Below, in pieces: positions 27,024 to 35,045 of a stretch of 64,000 nucleotides of DNA (position 1 is the stretch's first letter; the number at the start of each line of letters is the position of its first letter). The DNA comes from DATFVA01 sp963771705 (lineage in GTDB: Bacteria > Bacteroidota > Ignavibacteria > Ignavibacteriales > Ignavibacteriaceae): contig CAVYUP010000005.1 in NCBI GenBank assembly GCA_963771705.1, positions 434,001 through 498,000 of the forward strand, written 5' to 3'. The notes under the pieces are model-generated. The model ran no database searches. It was not told the DNA's origin and was given only the letters and a program-made list of their open reading frames with translations. The translations under genes and the position numbers were made by a program.

Positions 27024-28405
27024 GTAAGAAATTAAAAAAACAAAACACGGAATATACTCCTACCCAGATTGTAACCGAACTGAACAGGTTTATAATAGGG
27101 CAGCATGACGCGAAGAGAGCAGTAGCGATAGCCCTGAGGAACAGGTGGAGGCGGCAGCAGGTTGAGGACGCTATAAGGGAGGAAATTCTTCCGAACAACA
27201 TTATACTTATTGGTCCGACCGGTGTAGGTAAAACAGAAATAGCGAGAAGGCTGGCGAAGCTTGCGAACGCTCCCTTTGTAAAGGTTGAGGCTTCAAAGTT
27301 TACCGAGGTAGGGTATGTAGGACGCGATGTGGAGTCGATGATACGCGATCTGACTGACTACGCGGTTAACATGGTAAAGGCCGAGAAGACGGACGAGGTG
27401 CAGGAGAAAGCCGATGAGCTGGCTGACGAGAAAATTCTTGATATACTGATTCCCCCGGTGAAGAAGCCGGTTCATACAGGGAACGCGGAGGAAGAAGTTG
27501 ACAACGAAGCCTTTCAGAACCAGAAGACGCGCGAGTGGATGCGGGAGAAGCTTAAGAAGGGCGAGATGGACGATAAGATGATAGAGTTTGACGCGTCGGC
27601 TAATACGAATATGGGGCTGCAGGTTCTTGGTCCCCTCGGACTGGATGACATGGGCATAAACTTCCAGGAGATAATGGGGAATATGATGCCGAAGAAGAGG
27701 AAGAAAAGAAAAACGAAAATTTCCGAAGCGAAGAAGATAATAGCGCAGGAAGAGGCACAGAAGCTGATAGATATGGAGAACGTACAGAAGGAAGCCATCG
27801 AGCGTGTTGAGAATTCGGGGATAGTGTTTGTGGATGAGATCGATAAAGTTGCAGGCGGGGGAGGGAAGGGACAGGGTCCCGATGTATCCCGCGAAGGCGT
27901 GCAGCGTGATCTTCTTCCTATTGTGGAAGGTTCAAACGTGAATACGAAGTACGGCGCGGTAAGGACAGACCATATTCTGTTTATTGCTTCGGGAGCTTTT
28001 CACGTATCGAAGCCTTCAGATCTGATACCCGAGCTGCAGGGACGGTTCCCGATAAGGGTTGAGCTGAAGAGTCTTACCGAGGACGATTTTGTGCAGATAC
28101 TGACCCAGCCGCAGAACGCGCTGCTGAAGCAGTACCAGGCGATGCTGAAGACGGAGGGAGTTGTACTTGAGTTTACAGAAGATGCCATAAGGGAAGTTGC
28201 AAGGATAGCGACAGAGGTTAACGACCAGGTTGAGAATATCGGCGCGAGGCGGCTTCATACGATACTGACAACTCTGCTTGATGAGATACTGTTCGATGTG
28301 CCGGACAAACTGCCGAAGGATAAGGTTGTAATTTCCGGCGATGATGTGAAGGACCGGCTGGAATCAATTGTTAAGAACAGGGATCTGAGTAAGTATATAC
28401 TGTAA
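27020..28405 (+). CDS. hslU: HslU, ATPase subunit of the HslUV protease
   Basis: A 461-residue AAA+ unfoldase that feeds proteins into HslV. Walker A is GPTGVGKT at 65-72, and Walker B is 'GIVFVDEIDK'. The pore motif is GYVGRDVESMIRDL, the sensor region 'GRFPIRVELKSLTEDDF' is present, and the tail ends in 'DLSKYIL', the C-terminal hook that inserts into HslV. The I-domain (about 110-240) contains a highly basic patch, KKRKKRKTKISEAKK. It starts with an ATG overlapping the hslV stop, so the two are made together in matched amounts. Confidence 0.97.
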   Translation: MSKKLKKQNTEYTPTQIVTELNRFIIGQHDAKRAVAIALRNRWRRQQVEDAIREEILPNNIILIGPTGVGKTEIARRLAKLANAPFVKVEASKFTEVGYVGRDVESMIRDLTDYAVNMVKAEKTDEVQEKADELADEKILDILIPPVKKPVHTGNAEEEVDNEAFQNQKTREWMREKLKKGEMDDKMIEFDASANTNMGLQVLGPLGLDDMGINFQEIMGNMMPKKRKKRKTKISEAKKIIAQEEAQKLIDMENVQKEAIERVENSGIVFVDEIDKVAGGGGKGQGPDVSREGVQRDLLPIVEGSNVNTKYGAVRTDHILFIASGAFHVSKPSDLIPELQGRFPIRVELKSLTEDDFVQILTQPQNALLKQYQAMLKTEGVVLEFTEDAIREVARIATEVNDQVENIGARRLHTILTTLLDEILFDVPDKLPKDKVVISGDDVKDRLESIVKNRDLSKYIL

Positions 28406-28750
28406 GAATTTTATAATTATTTTATTCTCTTTTAATCCGTCGGTTGAAACCGACGGAGAGCGGTATGACAATGTCTCCCGGAGATCCTGAAATGAATTCA
28501 GGATGACAGTGACCGCAGGGATGGGCGGGAAGATCTCCATCCTTCCCACAAACCGCTCATCCGCAAAATACCGCTGTCCTATAATATTACAACATAAACC
28601 CTCCATCAATACATAAGTTTGGAAAGTAACTTTTAGTTATTACTGTCAGCCTGAACTACTGGTTATTTGAAACTACTGTTAGTGTCTACTTTAATATCCG
28701 GGACCGTAATAACAACTTAAAATAGACGACGAAAAAGAGGCAAACGCTTC
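28406..28750. other. Non-coding stretch with two palindromic elements
   Basis: No gene is visible. CCGTCGGTT (28437-28445) pairs with AACCGACGG (28448-28456) around a 2-base centre, and ATCCTGAA (28484-28491) pairs with TTCAGGAT (28497-28504), followed by GACA. The second is a typical member of the dispersed ATGACA family; the translated frame there gives the familiar spurious 'VILNSFQDL'. The remainder, to 28750, shows nothing. Confidence 0.6.
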
Positions 28751-28765
28751 TGGCACTCTCCTTGT
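28751..28765 (+). promoter_or_regulatory. Candidate sigma-54 promoter (-24/-12)
   Basis: TGGCAC (28751-28756), five bases, then TTGT (28762-28765): the exact spacing of the -24/-12 consensus, with T in place of C at the last position. It lies 40 bases before the ATG at 28805, leaving a 5' leader of about 28 bases with a GAGGG ribosome site. rpoN is 3 kb upstream. Confidence 0.55.
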
Positions 28766-28804
28766 CAGCAAGGGAGTGATAAACAATTAAATGTGAGGGT
28801 TAAG

Positions 28805-29707
28805 ATGAAGATAAAATATTTACTGCCTGTTCTGTTTATAATATTTCTTTCAGTGCCGGCTCTTCCGCAGGAGGAAGGCAGCGAAGCTGATACAACCAGC
28901 GGCTGGAACTGGAACGACTGGAAAGATTTCCATCACGATATGGACGTGCTTGATGTTGATTTTAACGGCAGTCCTACCATTCTTTTAGGATACGGTATGT
29001 CGAATATGAGTCTTGATAACTTCTCCGGCGAGTTTGCGGACCCCAACCTTCTGGAAATCAAGCTGGGCTACACCGACGAGAAAGACTACAAGTGGGAAGA
29101 GAACATTATCGATTACGGCTTCAAGTACCTGTACCTCTCGAATATTTCCACCGACATAAACAACAATACCGTTACAGCGCCTGAGCTGAAGAACACAGCG
29201 TGGAGATTCGGTTTAGGAAAGGCCTCAGGGTATGGGTATAAAATCGGAAGCGGGGCGATTATTCCTTATTACTCCTTTGATCTCTCCTGGTCGAAGCTGG
29301 ATTTGAAAGAACAAGCGGTGGCCGCGGCCGACAAGCCCTTGCTCGACAACTTCGACGGGTCATTCAGGTTCGGGACAAACGCTGAAGGCGGGATAAAGCT
29401 GAAAGTAATTCCGATGCTTACGTTTGATGCATCTTATGAAAGAGCGATCATTTTTCCGAGGCATCTTTTCTGGAAGTGGGCGGGAAGCGTTGCGATAGAA
29501 AGCATAGGGCAATTTATGGTTGACGGTTTTGTGAAAGAGATAATGGAATCATCGCCTTATGCGGGTCCCGTTATGAGCTTCATTCTTAAGAACGCGTTAT
29601 CCTACGGGATATACGAGTTAAGGCAGGACAAAATGAACTGGCCGTTTGCCAGCGCAGCACCCCTTGCCTACGATCAGTTCAAATTCGGCTTCACCGTAAA
29701 CTTCTGA
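28805..29707 (+). CDS. Outer-membrane barrel-like protein of unknown function
   Basis: A 300-residue exported protein. The ATG at 28805 is preferred because it begins a standard signal peptide (MKIKYLLPVLFIIFLSVPALPQ) and follows a GAGGG site; an in-frame GTG four codons earlier has no such support. The mature protein alternates amphipathic strands ('PTILLGYGMSNMSL', 'AWRFGLGKASGYGYKIGSG', 'FKFGFTVNF') and ends in Phe, as outer-membrane proteins do. It contains a longer hydrophobic helical part near the end (IMESSPYAGPVMSFILKNAL). I do not recognise the family. The sigma-54-like site 40 bases upstream suggests regulated expression. Confidence 0.75.
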   Translation: MKIKYLLPVLFIIFLSVPALPQEEGSEADTTSGWNWNDWKDFHHDMDVLDVDFNGSPTILLGYGMSNMSLDNFSGEFADPNLLEIKLGYTDEKDYKWEENIIDYGFKYLYLSNISTDINNNTVTAPELKNTAWRFGLGKASGYGYKIGSGAIIPYYSFDLSWSKLDLKEQAVAAADKPLLDNFDGSFRFGTNAEGGIKLKVIPMLTFDASYERAIIFPRHLFWKWAGSVAIESIGQFMVDGFVKEIMESSPYAGPVMSFILKNALSYGIYELRQDKMNWPFASAAPLAYDQFKFGFTVNF

Positions 29708-29719
29708 CACGAACTTAAG

Positions 29720-29745
29720 TATGCCGGGCTTAATAACCCGGCATA
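29720..29745 (+). terminator. Hairpin after the outer-membrane protein gene
   Basis: TATGCCGGG (29720-29728) pairs with CCCGGCATA (29737-29745) over an 8-base loop, 13 bases after the stop. No long T run follows, so it may be a terminator or a 3' stabilising hairpin. Confidence 0.55.
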
Positions 29746-29808
29746 ACTCTATCCTCCAGCTTGAAAATCTAACTTGTATCTTGTCGTCCATTGACGTATA
29801 TATACCAT

Positions 29809-30126
29809 ATGGTGAGTATTGAAACTCCCGTATTTACCAAAAGAATAAATTCCATTCTACCGGATGAAGATTACAGAAGATTTCAATCGGAGTTAATTCT
29901 TGATCCGGGTAAGGGAAAAATCATAAAGGGAAGCGGCGGTTTAAGAAAAATAAGGTATAAAACCCCCGGTAAGGGTAAAAGTGCAGGAGTTAGAATAATT
30001 TATTACTGGATTGTAAATAAAAAAACAATATTGATGCTGTTTGCCTATTCTAAAAATGAACAGACTGATTTGACTCCCGCACAATTAGAAGTATTAAAGA
30101 CATTAGCAGAGAAGGAAATAAAATGA
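29809..30126 (+). CDS. RelE/HigB-type toxin of a toxin-antitoxin pair
   Basis: A 105-residue protein of the RelE/ParE superfamily in its HigB or 'NadS-partner' branch: 'GSGGLRKIRYKTPGKGKSAGVRIIYYWI' with conserved basic residues, then 'TILMLFAYSKNEQTDLTPAQLEVLKTL'. These toxins usually cut mRNA in the ribosome. The ATG at 29809 is used because the preceding six codons start with TTG and are not conserved in form. It precedes its antitoxin and overlaps it by four bases (ATGA), the toxin-first order typical of HigBA. Confidence 0.85.
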   Translation: MVSIETPVFTKRINSILPDEDYRRFQSELILDPGKGKIIKGSGGLRKIRYKTPGKGKSAGVRIIYYWIVNKKTILMLFAYSKNEQTDLTPAQLEVLKTLAEKEIK

Positions 30127-30419
30127 AAGATGAATTATTTGAAGAACTGAAAGAAAGCATAAAGCAGGGGGGCAAAATACTAAAAGGGAAAAGCAAACCT
30201 TCCAGAAAATTTGACTTTGATAACCCTGATCCGAAAATGATTCGTAAAAAACTTGGGTTATCACAGAGTAAATTTGCAAGTCTGATGGGAATCAGTACTT
30301 CTACACTTCAGAATTGGGAACAGGGAAGAAGGAAGCCGGAAGGCCCCGCCAAAGTTTTATTAAACGTTGCCGCAAGATTTCCGGATGCAGTTCTTAATAC
30401 TGTGTACAATCAACATTAA
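30123..30419 (+). CDS. HigA/NadS-like antitoxin with XRE helix-turn-helix
   Basis: A 98-residue transcriptional regulator. The C-terminal half has an XRE helix-turn-helix (IRKKLGLSQSKFASLMGISTSTLQNWEQGRRKPEGPA), and the Lys-rich N-terminus probably binds the toxin. It would neutralise the upstream toxin and repress the operon. Translation is coupled to the toxin by the ATGA overlap. No operator palindrome stands out in the 60 bases before the toxin. Confidence 0.88.
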   Translation: MKDELFEELKESIKQGGKILKGKSKPSRKFDFDNPDPKMIRKKLGLSQSKFASLMGISTSTLQNWEQGRRKPEGPAKVLLNVAARFPDAVLNTVYNQH

Positions 30420-30439
30420 GCTCAGTCATTATTATCTTG

Positions 30440-30754
30440 ATGATCGTTTTTTTTGTAGTGCCCTTACAAACCTACAATTACACAGCCTTCAGATATTTAT
30501 CGGGTTTCGGACCCGAGGTAATGGGAGAACAATTGATTCCGGAATCTGAATGGAATAAGGTATGGAATAGCGTGCTACCGCGAATAAAATATCTTAATTC
30601 GGTTGGATTATTATGGGTAGGCACTTCTGAGGAAAAGCAGAAGGCTGGAAGGTACTTGTCCACAGTTGTCGGGGGAGTCAGGGTCGGGGAAGAGTTAAAG
30701 CCAGGAGATTATCTAAAGTTGTACAGGAAATATTATGACAAAGTGGATTACTAA
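30440..30754 (+). CDS. Short orphan reading frame after the antitoxin
   Basis: A 104-residue frame beginning at ATG 30440, only 20 bases after the antitoxin stop. The N-terminus is hydrophobic (MIVFFVVPLQTYNYTAF). The rest ('VGLLWVGTSEEKQKAGRYL', 'PGDYLKLYRKYYD') looks protein-like but matches no family I know. There is no good ribosome site. It may be a remnant of a longer gene or a small third component of the toxin-antitoxin operon; evidence is weak. Confidence 0.3.
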   Translation: MIVFFVVPLQTYNYTAFRYLSGFGPEVMGEQLIPESEWNKVWNSVLPRIKYLNSVGLLWVGTSEEKQKAGRYLSTVVGGVRVGEELKPGDYLKLYRKYYDKVDY

Positions 30755-30800
30755 GACTTAGTAACCTGACCGGCTCTGGCCTTCATAGTTGAGATATTTT

Positions 30801-31943
30801 CTATTTGAAATTAACTTTAATGTTGACGATTTCAGTGGGGCTGCCGGTGCGGACAGGGGGACCCCAGGTGCCGACGCCGCAGGTGATGTAGTACTGAGTA
30901 TTTCCTTTCTTTAAGTAACCCCAATCTTTCTCGTAGATCATTTGAGTTATGTAACTGAGAGGCCACAACTGTGCGTGGTGCGTGTGACCTGATAACTGAA
31001 GACCGACATTATTCTGTTCAGCTTCTTCGAGTCCGAACGGAGTATGATCCATCAGTATTACAGGCAGGTTCTCATTTCTTCCGGCAAGGACCTCATTTAA
31101 TGGTTTCCTCGGTTCACCGGTAAACTGCTTTTTACTTCTGTCGTCACGGGCGGCAATGTAGAAAGCGCTGTCGATTAAAGTCAGCTCATCCCGAAGCAGA
31201 TTTATATCGTGTGTGGTTATAAACTTAGAGGCATCTTTTATACCGACGATAAATTCGTGGTTTCCGGTACAGGCGTGAATGCCGTACTTCGATTTAATTC
31301 TGAAGAAGGATTGGCCGATACCTCTTGAGTTAAGCCAGTCGGACTTTTCATCCACAAAATCGCCGGGTATCAGAACCAAATCGGGTTCCAGTGAATTTAC
31401 TTTATCGACTATCCTGCTTAAGAACTTTTCATTATTCATCGCTGTAAGGTGAATATCGGCGAAGGAAACTATCCGCAATTCTTTCAGCGGAGATGATTTT
31501 TTATCTAAAGTAACTTCCAGGTTCCTTACAGTGGGCATTCTTGTGTTGATATAGCCTGCCGCGACCACCACAGAGGCGAGCACGATTACGGTTATAAATG
31601 TGCCTAACTTCCAGATATCATAATTATCAACAACTGACGACGGGAAAATTGAGAAGAAATGATTCAGCAGCCGGAGGATATCCAGCAGGACAAGACTGAG
31701 TACAAAATAGAGCATAAAAGCGAACCAGAAGGAGCCGATCCACTGCAGGGTATCATATAGGAAAGAAGGGAGACGATCAGTTAGAAATTTTGAAATGATG
31801 TAAGACAGAGAGATAAAAAGAAAAACAATTAAATAAACGAATTTAAGGTGCGGAATGATGGTTAGGGCCTGCCAGCCGCGGAGGAAAATGTAATAATTTA
31901 TAGCTGCATAGACCGCAAAAAAGACGGAAAAGAATACTAACAT
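30801..31943 (-). CDS. Membrane-anchored metallophosphoesterase (YkuE-like)
   Basis: A 380-residue protein: four hydrophobic helices in the first 140 residues, then a calcineurin-type phosphoesterase domain facing the outside or cytoplasm. The metal-binding motifs are all present in order: DIHLTA, GDFVDE, GNHEF and GHTHHAQLWPL. It would hydrolyse phosphoester bonds using two metal ions; members like YkuE act on lipid-linked or nucleotide substrates, but this one is unassigned. An AGGAA ribosome site precedes the ATG. It is convergent with the small frame at 30440 and divergent from the sigma-54 unit at 32104. Confidence 0.88.
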   Translation of the reverse strand: MLVFFSVFFAVYAAINYYIFLRGWQALTIIPHLKFVYLIVFLFISLSYIISKFLTDRLPSFLYDTLQWIGSFWFAFMLYFVLSLVLLDILRLLNHFFSIFPSSVVDNYDIWKLGTFITVIVLASVVVAAGYINTRMPTVRNLEVTLDKKSSPLKELRIVSFADIHLTAMNNEKFLSRIVDKVNSLEPDLVLIPGDFVDEKSDWLNSRGIGQSFFRIKSKYGIHACTGNHEFIVGIKDASKFITTHDINLLRDELTLIDSAFYIAARDDRSKKQFTGEPRKPLNEVLAGRNENLPVILMDHTPFGLEEAEQNNVGLQLSGHTHHAQLWPLSYITQMIYEKDWGYLKKGNTQYYITCGVGTWGPPVRTGSPTEIVNIKVNFK

Positions 31944-31968
31944 TTGGTTCCTGTAAATAAGTTATTAG

Positions 31969-31991
31969 ATGCTGAAGAGTTCAACATGACA
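31969..31991. repeat. Dispersed palindrome ending in ATGACA
   Basis: ATGCTGAA (31969-31976) and TTCAACAT (31980-31987), an imperfect inverted repeat, end in GACA. It belongs to the same family as 38282-38307. Confidence 0.6.
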
Positions 31992-32103
31992 CTTCAGATG
32001 CAGGACAATCTCTTTTTTCCATTTGCTTGTAATAATTACCTGCCGTTTTTAACTTGCCGCAGGGAATTATTTTCAATTTCTCCTGCAATATAAATGTGAC
32101 AGA

Positions 32104-32118
32104 TGGCACCAAAATTGC
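32104..32118 (+). promoter_or_regulatory. Sigma-54 promoter (-24/-12), full consensus match
   Basis: TGGCAC (32104-32109), five bases (CAAAA), then TTGC (32115-32118): both boxes and the spacing match the sigma-54 consensus. The expected start of transcription is near 32129, leaving about 28 bases before the ATG at 32158, with an AAAGGAGCC ribosome site in between. Confidence 0.78.
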
Positions 32119-32157
32119 ACAATTTCTGTCGAACGTTCAAAATAAAAGGAGCCATAA

Positions 32158-32271
32158 ATGGAATATATTGAAATAGGAGTAGTCCTCTATCTCTCTATTC
32201 TTGTTATTATTGCCCGCACAAACTCCAAAAAAGTTGAGAGGCAGATGAAGAAATTCAGCATTGACAGGTAA
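32158..32271 (+). CDS. 37-residue single-helix membrane protein
   Basis: A short frame (ATG 32158, stop TAA 32269-32271). Residues 4-19 (IEIGVVLYLSILVIIA) form one membrane helix, and the C-terminus (RTNSKKVERQMKKFSIDR) is strongly basic, so the C-terminal end should be cytoplasmic. An excellent ribosome site (AAAGGAGCC) sits at about 32146-32154. The frame is boxed in by a full-consensus sigma-54 promoter and a terminator at 32311-32340, so it looks like a dedicated transcription unit. No family is known to me; a small regulator or accessory of a membrane complex is a guess. Confidence 0.68.
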   Translation: MEYIEIGVVLYLSILVIIARTNSKKVERQMKKFSIDR

Positions 32272-32310
32272 ATACCAGCCAAATTTTATCAAAATTTTCT
32301 TTTGCAAATG

Positions 32311-32343
32311 GGTGAGAGTGTTGAGGTCTCACCTTTTATTTTT
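32311..32343 (+). terminator. Rho-independent terminator of the small sigma-54 unit
   Basis: GGTGAGA (32311-32317) pairs with TCTCACC (32327-32333), followed by TTTTATTTTT. It ends the short transcript just before the converging mnmA stop. Confidence 0.78.
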
Positions 32344-33391
32344 AGACCAGTATTACGCCTCCGCCGAGACAAACCTGATCATCATAAAAAACAGCAAACT
32401 GACCGGGAGCAATTCCTTTATCGGGTCTGTCCAATGTTACTACAGCCTCGTCGTTTCCCTGATAAACAATTCCGCACTTATAAAAGTTCGCTCCGTGCCT
32501 TATTTTAACCAGGTATTCTTTTCCTTCCTCTGGCCCTTCGTTGATCCAGTTAAATTTTCCTGCCCCGAACTTATATCTTTCGCGCTTAGCAGTATTTTCA
32601 CGCGAGATATAAATTTTATTACCGGAAATATCCTTTTTTACCACATACCAGGGGCCGCCTCCGAGTCCTAATCCCGACCGCTGACCTATGGTGTAGTAAT
32701 AATAACCGTCGTGTTCACCCATAACCTTTCCGGTATCGATATCTACAATTTCGCCCTTCATAACACCAAGATGATGCTTTATGAATTCGGCAAATTTAAT
32801 CTGGCCCAGGAAGCAAATTCCCTGGCTGTCCTTTCTGGCCTGGTTGGGGAGACTGGATTTTTCGGCAAGTTCTCTTATCTCCGATTTATTATATATGCCG
32901 ATAGGGAAAAGCGCACGGCTCAGCTGTTTTTGTGTAAGATAAGCCAGGAAGTAGGTCTGATCTTTAACAGGATCGGGCGACCGCTTAAGAGTGAAATTAC
33001 CGTTTCCCTCTACCCGGGCATAATGGCCGCTTGCCACCTTTTCAAAAGAATCATCGATCTTACTATAGAACTGGCCAAACTTAATAAGGCTGTTGCAGAA
33101 GATATCGGGATTAGGAGTGCGGCCTTCCTTTATTTCAGTAAGGGTGTAAGTTACCACGGTATCCCAGTATTCATTCTGAAGCGGGAGCACTTCCAGAGGC
33201 ACGTTTAGCTGTCGGCAGACGCCGCGGGCATAATCGAGATCCTCCTCCCAGGGACATTCACCGAGAAAAGAGAATTCATCCTGCAGCCAGATCTTAAGGT
33301 AAAACGCGGTAAGATTGTGGCCTTCATCTTTTAATAATTTCAGGGCGACGGAGCTGTCGACTCCGCCTGATAGTAATACTGCTATTTTCAT
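32342..33391 (-). CDS. mnmA: tRNA-specific 2-thiouridylase MnmA
   Basis: A 349-residue enzyme that puts the 2-thio group on U34 of tRNAs for Lys, Glu and Gln using sulphur passed from a desulphurase. The PP-loop SGGVDSS is at 8-14, and the two catalytic cysteines are Cys99 (PDIFCNSLIKF) and Cys193 (SQGICFLGQI). The start at 33391 (MKIAVLLSGG) is chosen because an upstream GTG two codons earlier is not conserved. Length fits the family (about 360). The gene stands alone, facing the sigma-54 unit. Confidence 0.96.
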   Translation of the reverse strand: MKIAVLLSGGVDSSVALKLLKDEGHNLTAFYLKIWLQDEFSFLGECPWEEDLDYARGVCRQLNVPLEVLPLQNEYWDTVVTYTLTEIKEGRTPNPDIFCNSLIKFGQFYSKIDDSFEKVASGHYARVEGNGNFTLKRSPDPVKDQTYFLAYLTQKQLSRALFPIGIYNKSEIRELAEKSSLPNQARKDSQGICFLGQIKFAEFIKHHLGVMKGEIVDIDTGKVMGEHDGYYYYTIGQRSGLGLGGGPWYVVKKDISGNKIYISRENTAKRERYKFGAGKFNWINEGPEEGKEYLVKIRHGANFYKCGIVYQGNDEAVVTLDRPDKGIAPGQFAVFYDDQVCLGGGVILV

Positions 33392-33454
33392 ACACACAAG
33401 TTAGTAAAAACCTTCTACCTTTGACAGACAAATTGAGATGGTTAAAGGAGGGGC

Positions 33455-33592
33455 AGGTATGTGCCGCCGAGATGCGGGGAATAAATATGCCGCCCCTGAA
33501 GGGGTTATGGGGGGTCTGCTTTGTGGATGAATCTACTGATATGGCGGCGCTACGCGTCTGAAGATGTGCCGGCGCGATGCGGCAGGAAGATG
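33455..33592. repeat. Mosaic of short GC-rich repeats, including 27-bp element copy 2
   Basis: ATGTGCCGCCGAGATGCGG near 33458 and ATGTGCCGGCGCGATGCGG near 33564 are two copies of one 19-bp word. Between them lie CCCCTGAAGGGG (a palindrome) and the 27-bp element at 33533-33559, which matches 22387-22413 at 22 of 27 positions. No gene is present. Confidence 0.55.
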
Positions 33593-34072
33593 CTACTTCA
33601 GTCCCACCCTTTCCACAACATCATCATAAACCTTGCGAGGTACTTTGCTGAGAAGAACGGTTTGCAGTTTATCCGCATTCCGCAACCGGTTGAAGAAACC
33701 TATGCAGACCTGGTTATTTCTATCGCACACCTTCATCACTCCCGAAAACCTTCCGTCGAATATACCGCCCGTGAGCGATTCAATATCCCTGTAATAGATT
33801 GTGAATTCCTTCCGGGAAAAAAGGAAATCGGTGCAGATCATCTTCTCTTCATCCGCCACAATTTTATAAGGAATTATCTTATAAAGGTTCAGATAATGCC
33901 GGTTAAGGAGATAAATCATCAGCAGGAGAAGGATAACGGGGATGAGGTAGATGAGGTTCTTATCGACATACACGACTGAGGGGACCAGGTATATCACCAG
34001 TATGATGGTTACGGGAATATTGCCATAACGGTATAGAAACTTATGGAACGGGGGATATGTAAAAGTCTGCAT
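33593..34072 (-). CDS. Small membrane protein with PH-like domain
   Basis: A 159-residue protein. Two membrane helices (about 19-60: VTIILVIYLVPSVVYV; IYLIPVILLLLMIYLL) are followed by a cytoplasmic domain with the strand pattern of bacterial PH (bPH2-like) domains: 'IIPYKIVADEEKMICTDFLFSRKEFTIYYRDIESL'. The function is unknown. The C-terminal end reads into 'RKVYDDVVERVGLK'. It is independent of neighbours. Confidence 0.72.
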   Translation of the reverse strand: MQTFTYPPFHKFLYRYGNIPVTIILVIYLVPSVVYVDKNLIYLIPVILLLLMIYLLNRHYLNLYKIIPYKIVADEEKMICTDFLFSRKEFTIYYRDIESLTGGIFDGRFSGVMKVCDRNNQVCIGFFNRLRNADKLQTVLLSKVPRKVYDDVVERVGLK

Positions 34073-34226
34073 TATTATATCAATAAGTTAAACATAACTA
34101 AATTAAGCATTATAATGTTTAAATCTTTACTGAATTAAACAATGCAGACCCTGTTCAAGAATGAGGCATTTAAGAAAGCTTTATATTACCGATAGACCGA
34201 AACTTCAGCAAGCCCGTGACCCTATG

Positions 34227-35045
34227 CTAGTTGAACTTTATATGCACGGGATTATTAAGCTCGACTTTAACACCCGGCAGATTTTCAACTATCTTTTTGA
34301 TCTCCCCGAGGCTTTTAGGATTCTGCTGCCTGAACATCTTCAGTTTTTCAGGATTATCAAGCAGATCATTGAAATTTATATCGAACAAAGTTATGCTGGA
34401 GCCATTAACGTAGCTGGCGTTAGTTTGAGTGATACTGCCGTTTACGTCCAGTGTAAGGGAGACCCTCATACCTTTCATCAGTTTAAGAAGTTCATCCATT
34501 CCTTCAGTATTAGCAGAAGAAGTATCTTCCGCGGCAACCTCGTTGGACACTGTCTGATCGTTCATAGAAGGCATCCTGATGGTTAACTCTGACGGATTTC
34601 CCTTGTCGAAATTAAAATAGAGGAACTCGCGGGCAGTATCCTCCTCAAACTCGACCCCTTCCATATCGATCTTAGAGTTCGGGTTCTGGTTGATCTTCAG
34701 ATCATTTATATTCCTGAAGGCATAAACCACGTTATAGCCTTCTTTGCCGTCCTGCTTCAATTCCCTGCCGCTCACGTATTCAACCCCGGTGCCGTACTTG
34801 GCGGTATCGGCAATCAGCTGATCTTCCCTGAATAAACTGAACGAAGCTGTATCCGTGCCTGTTGAATCGAAAGAGGCAGCGAATGCCGAAATCATTTCTA
34901 TGACCTGGCTGCTCATCAGAACAGATTCTTCGAGTGTTCCCGATCCATCTTTGTTCAGATGGATAGTGGTATTCACTTCAAGGCAGCCGGTGAATAAAAC
35001 CGCGGTAAGGAGGAATAAAACGAATTTTGTAAAAGCTTTTTGCAT
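34227..35045 (-). CDS. Lipoprotein of unknown function (272 aa)
   Basis: The first 21 residues (MQKAFTKFVLFLLTAVLFTGC) form a lipoprotein signal with lipobox LFTGC and Cys21 lipidated. The mature part begins 'LEVNTTIHLNKDGSGTLEESV', which resembles the N-terminal strand pattern of LppM-like/DUF3153 lipoproteins. No catalytic motif is visible. It would sit in the cell envelope. A purine-rich 300-base gap separates it from the PhoH-like gene upstream on the same strand. Confidence 0.78.
   Translation of the reverse strand: MQKAFTKFVLFLLTAVLFTGCLEVNTTIHLNKDGSGTLEESVLMSSQVIEMISAFAASFDSTGTDTASFSLFREDQLIADTAKYGTGVEYVSGRELKQDGKEGYNVVYAFRNINDLKINQNPNSKIDMEGVEFEEDTAREFLYFNFDKGNPSELTIRMPSMNDQTVSNEVAAEDTSSANTEGMDELLKLMKGMRVSLTLDVNGSITQTNASYVNGSSITLFDINFNDLLDNPEKLKMFRQQNPKSLGEIKKIVENLPGVKVELNNPVHIKFN

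Noticed and set aside
28364..28609. A minus-strand frame with 'VILNSFQDL'
   Set aside because: Same repeat family read in frame; no ribosome site and overlaps the hslU end.
33521..33979. A 152-codon + strand frame opposite the PH-like membrane protein gene
   Set aside because: It is a shadow of the minus-strand gene, begins inside the GC-rich repeat mosaic and has no ribosome site.
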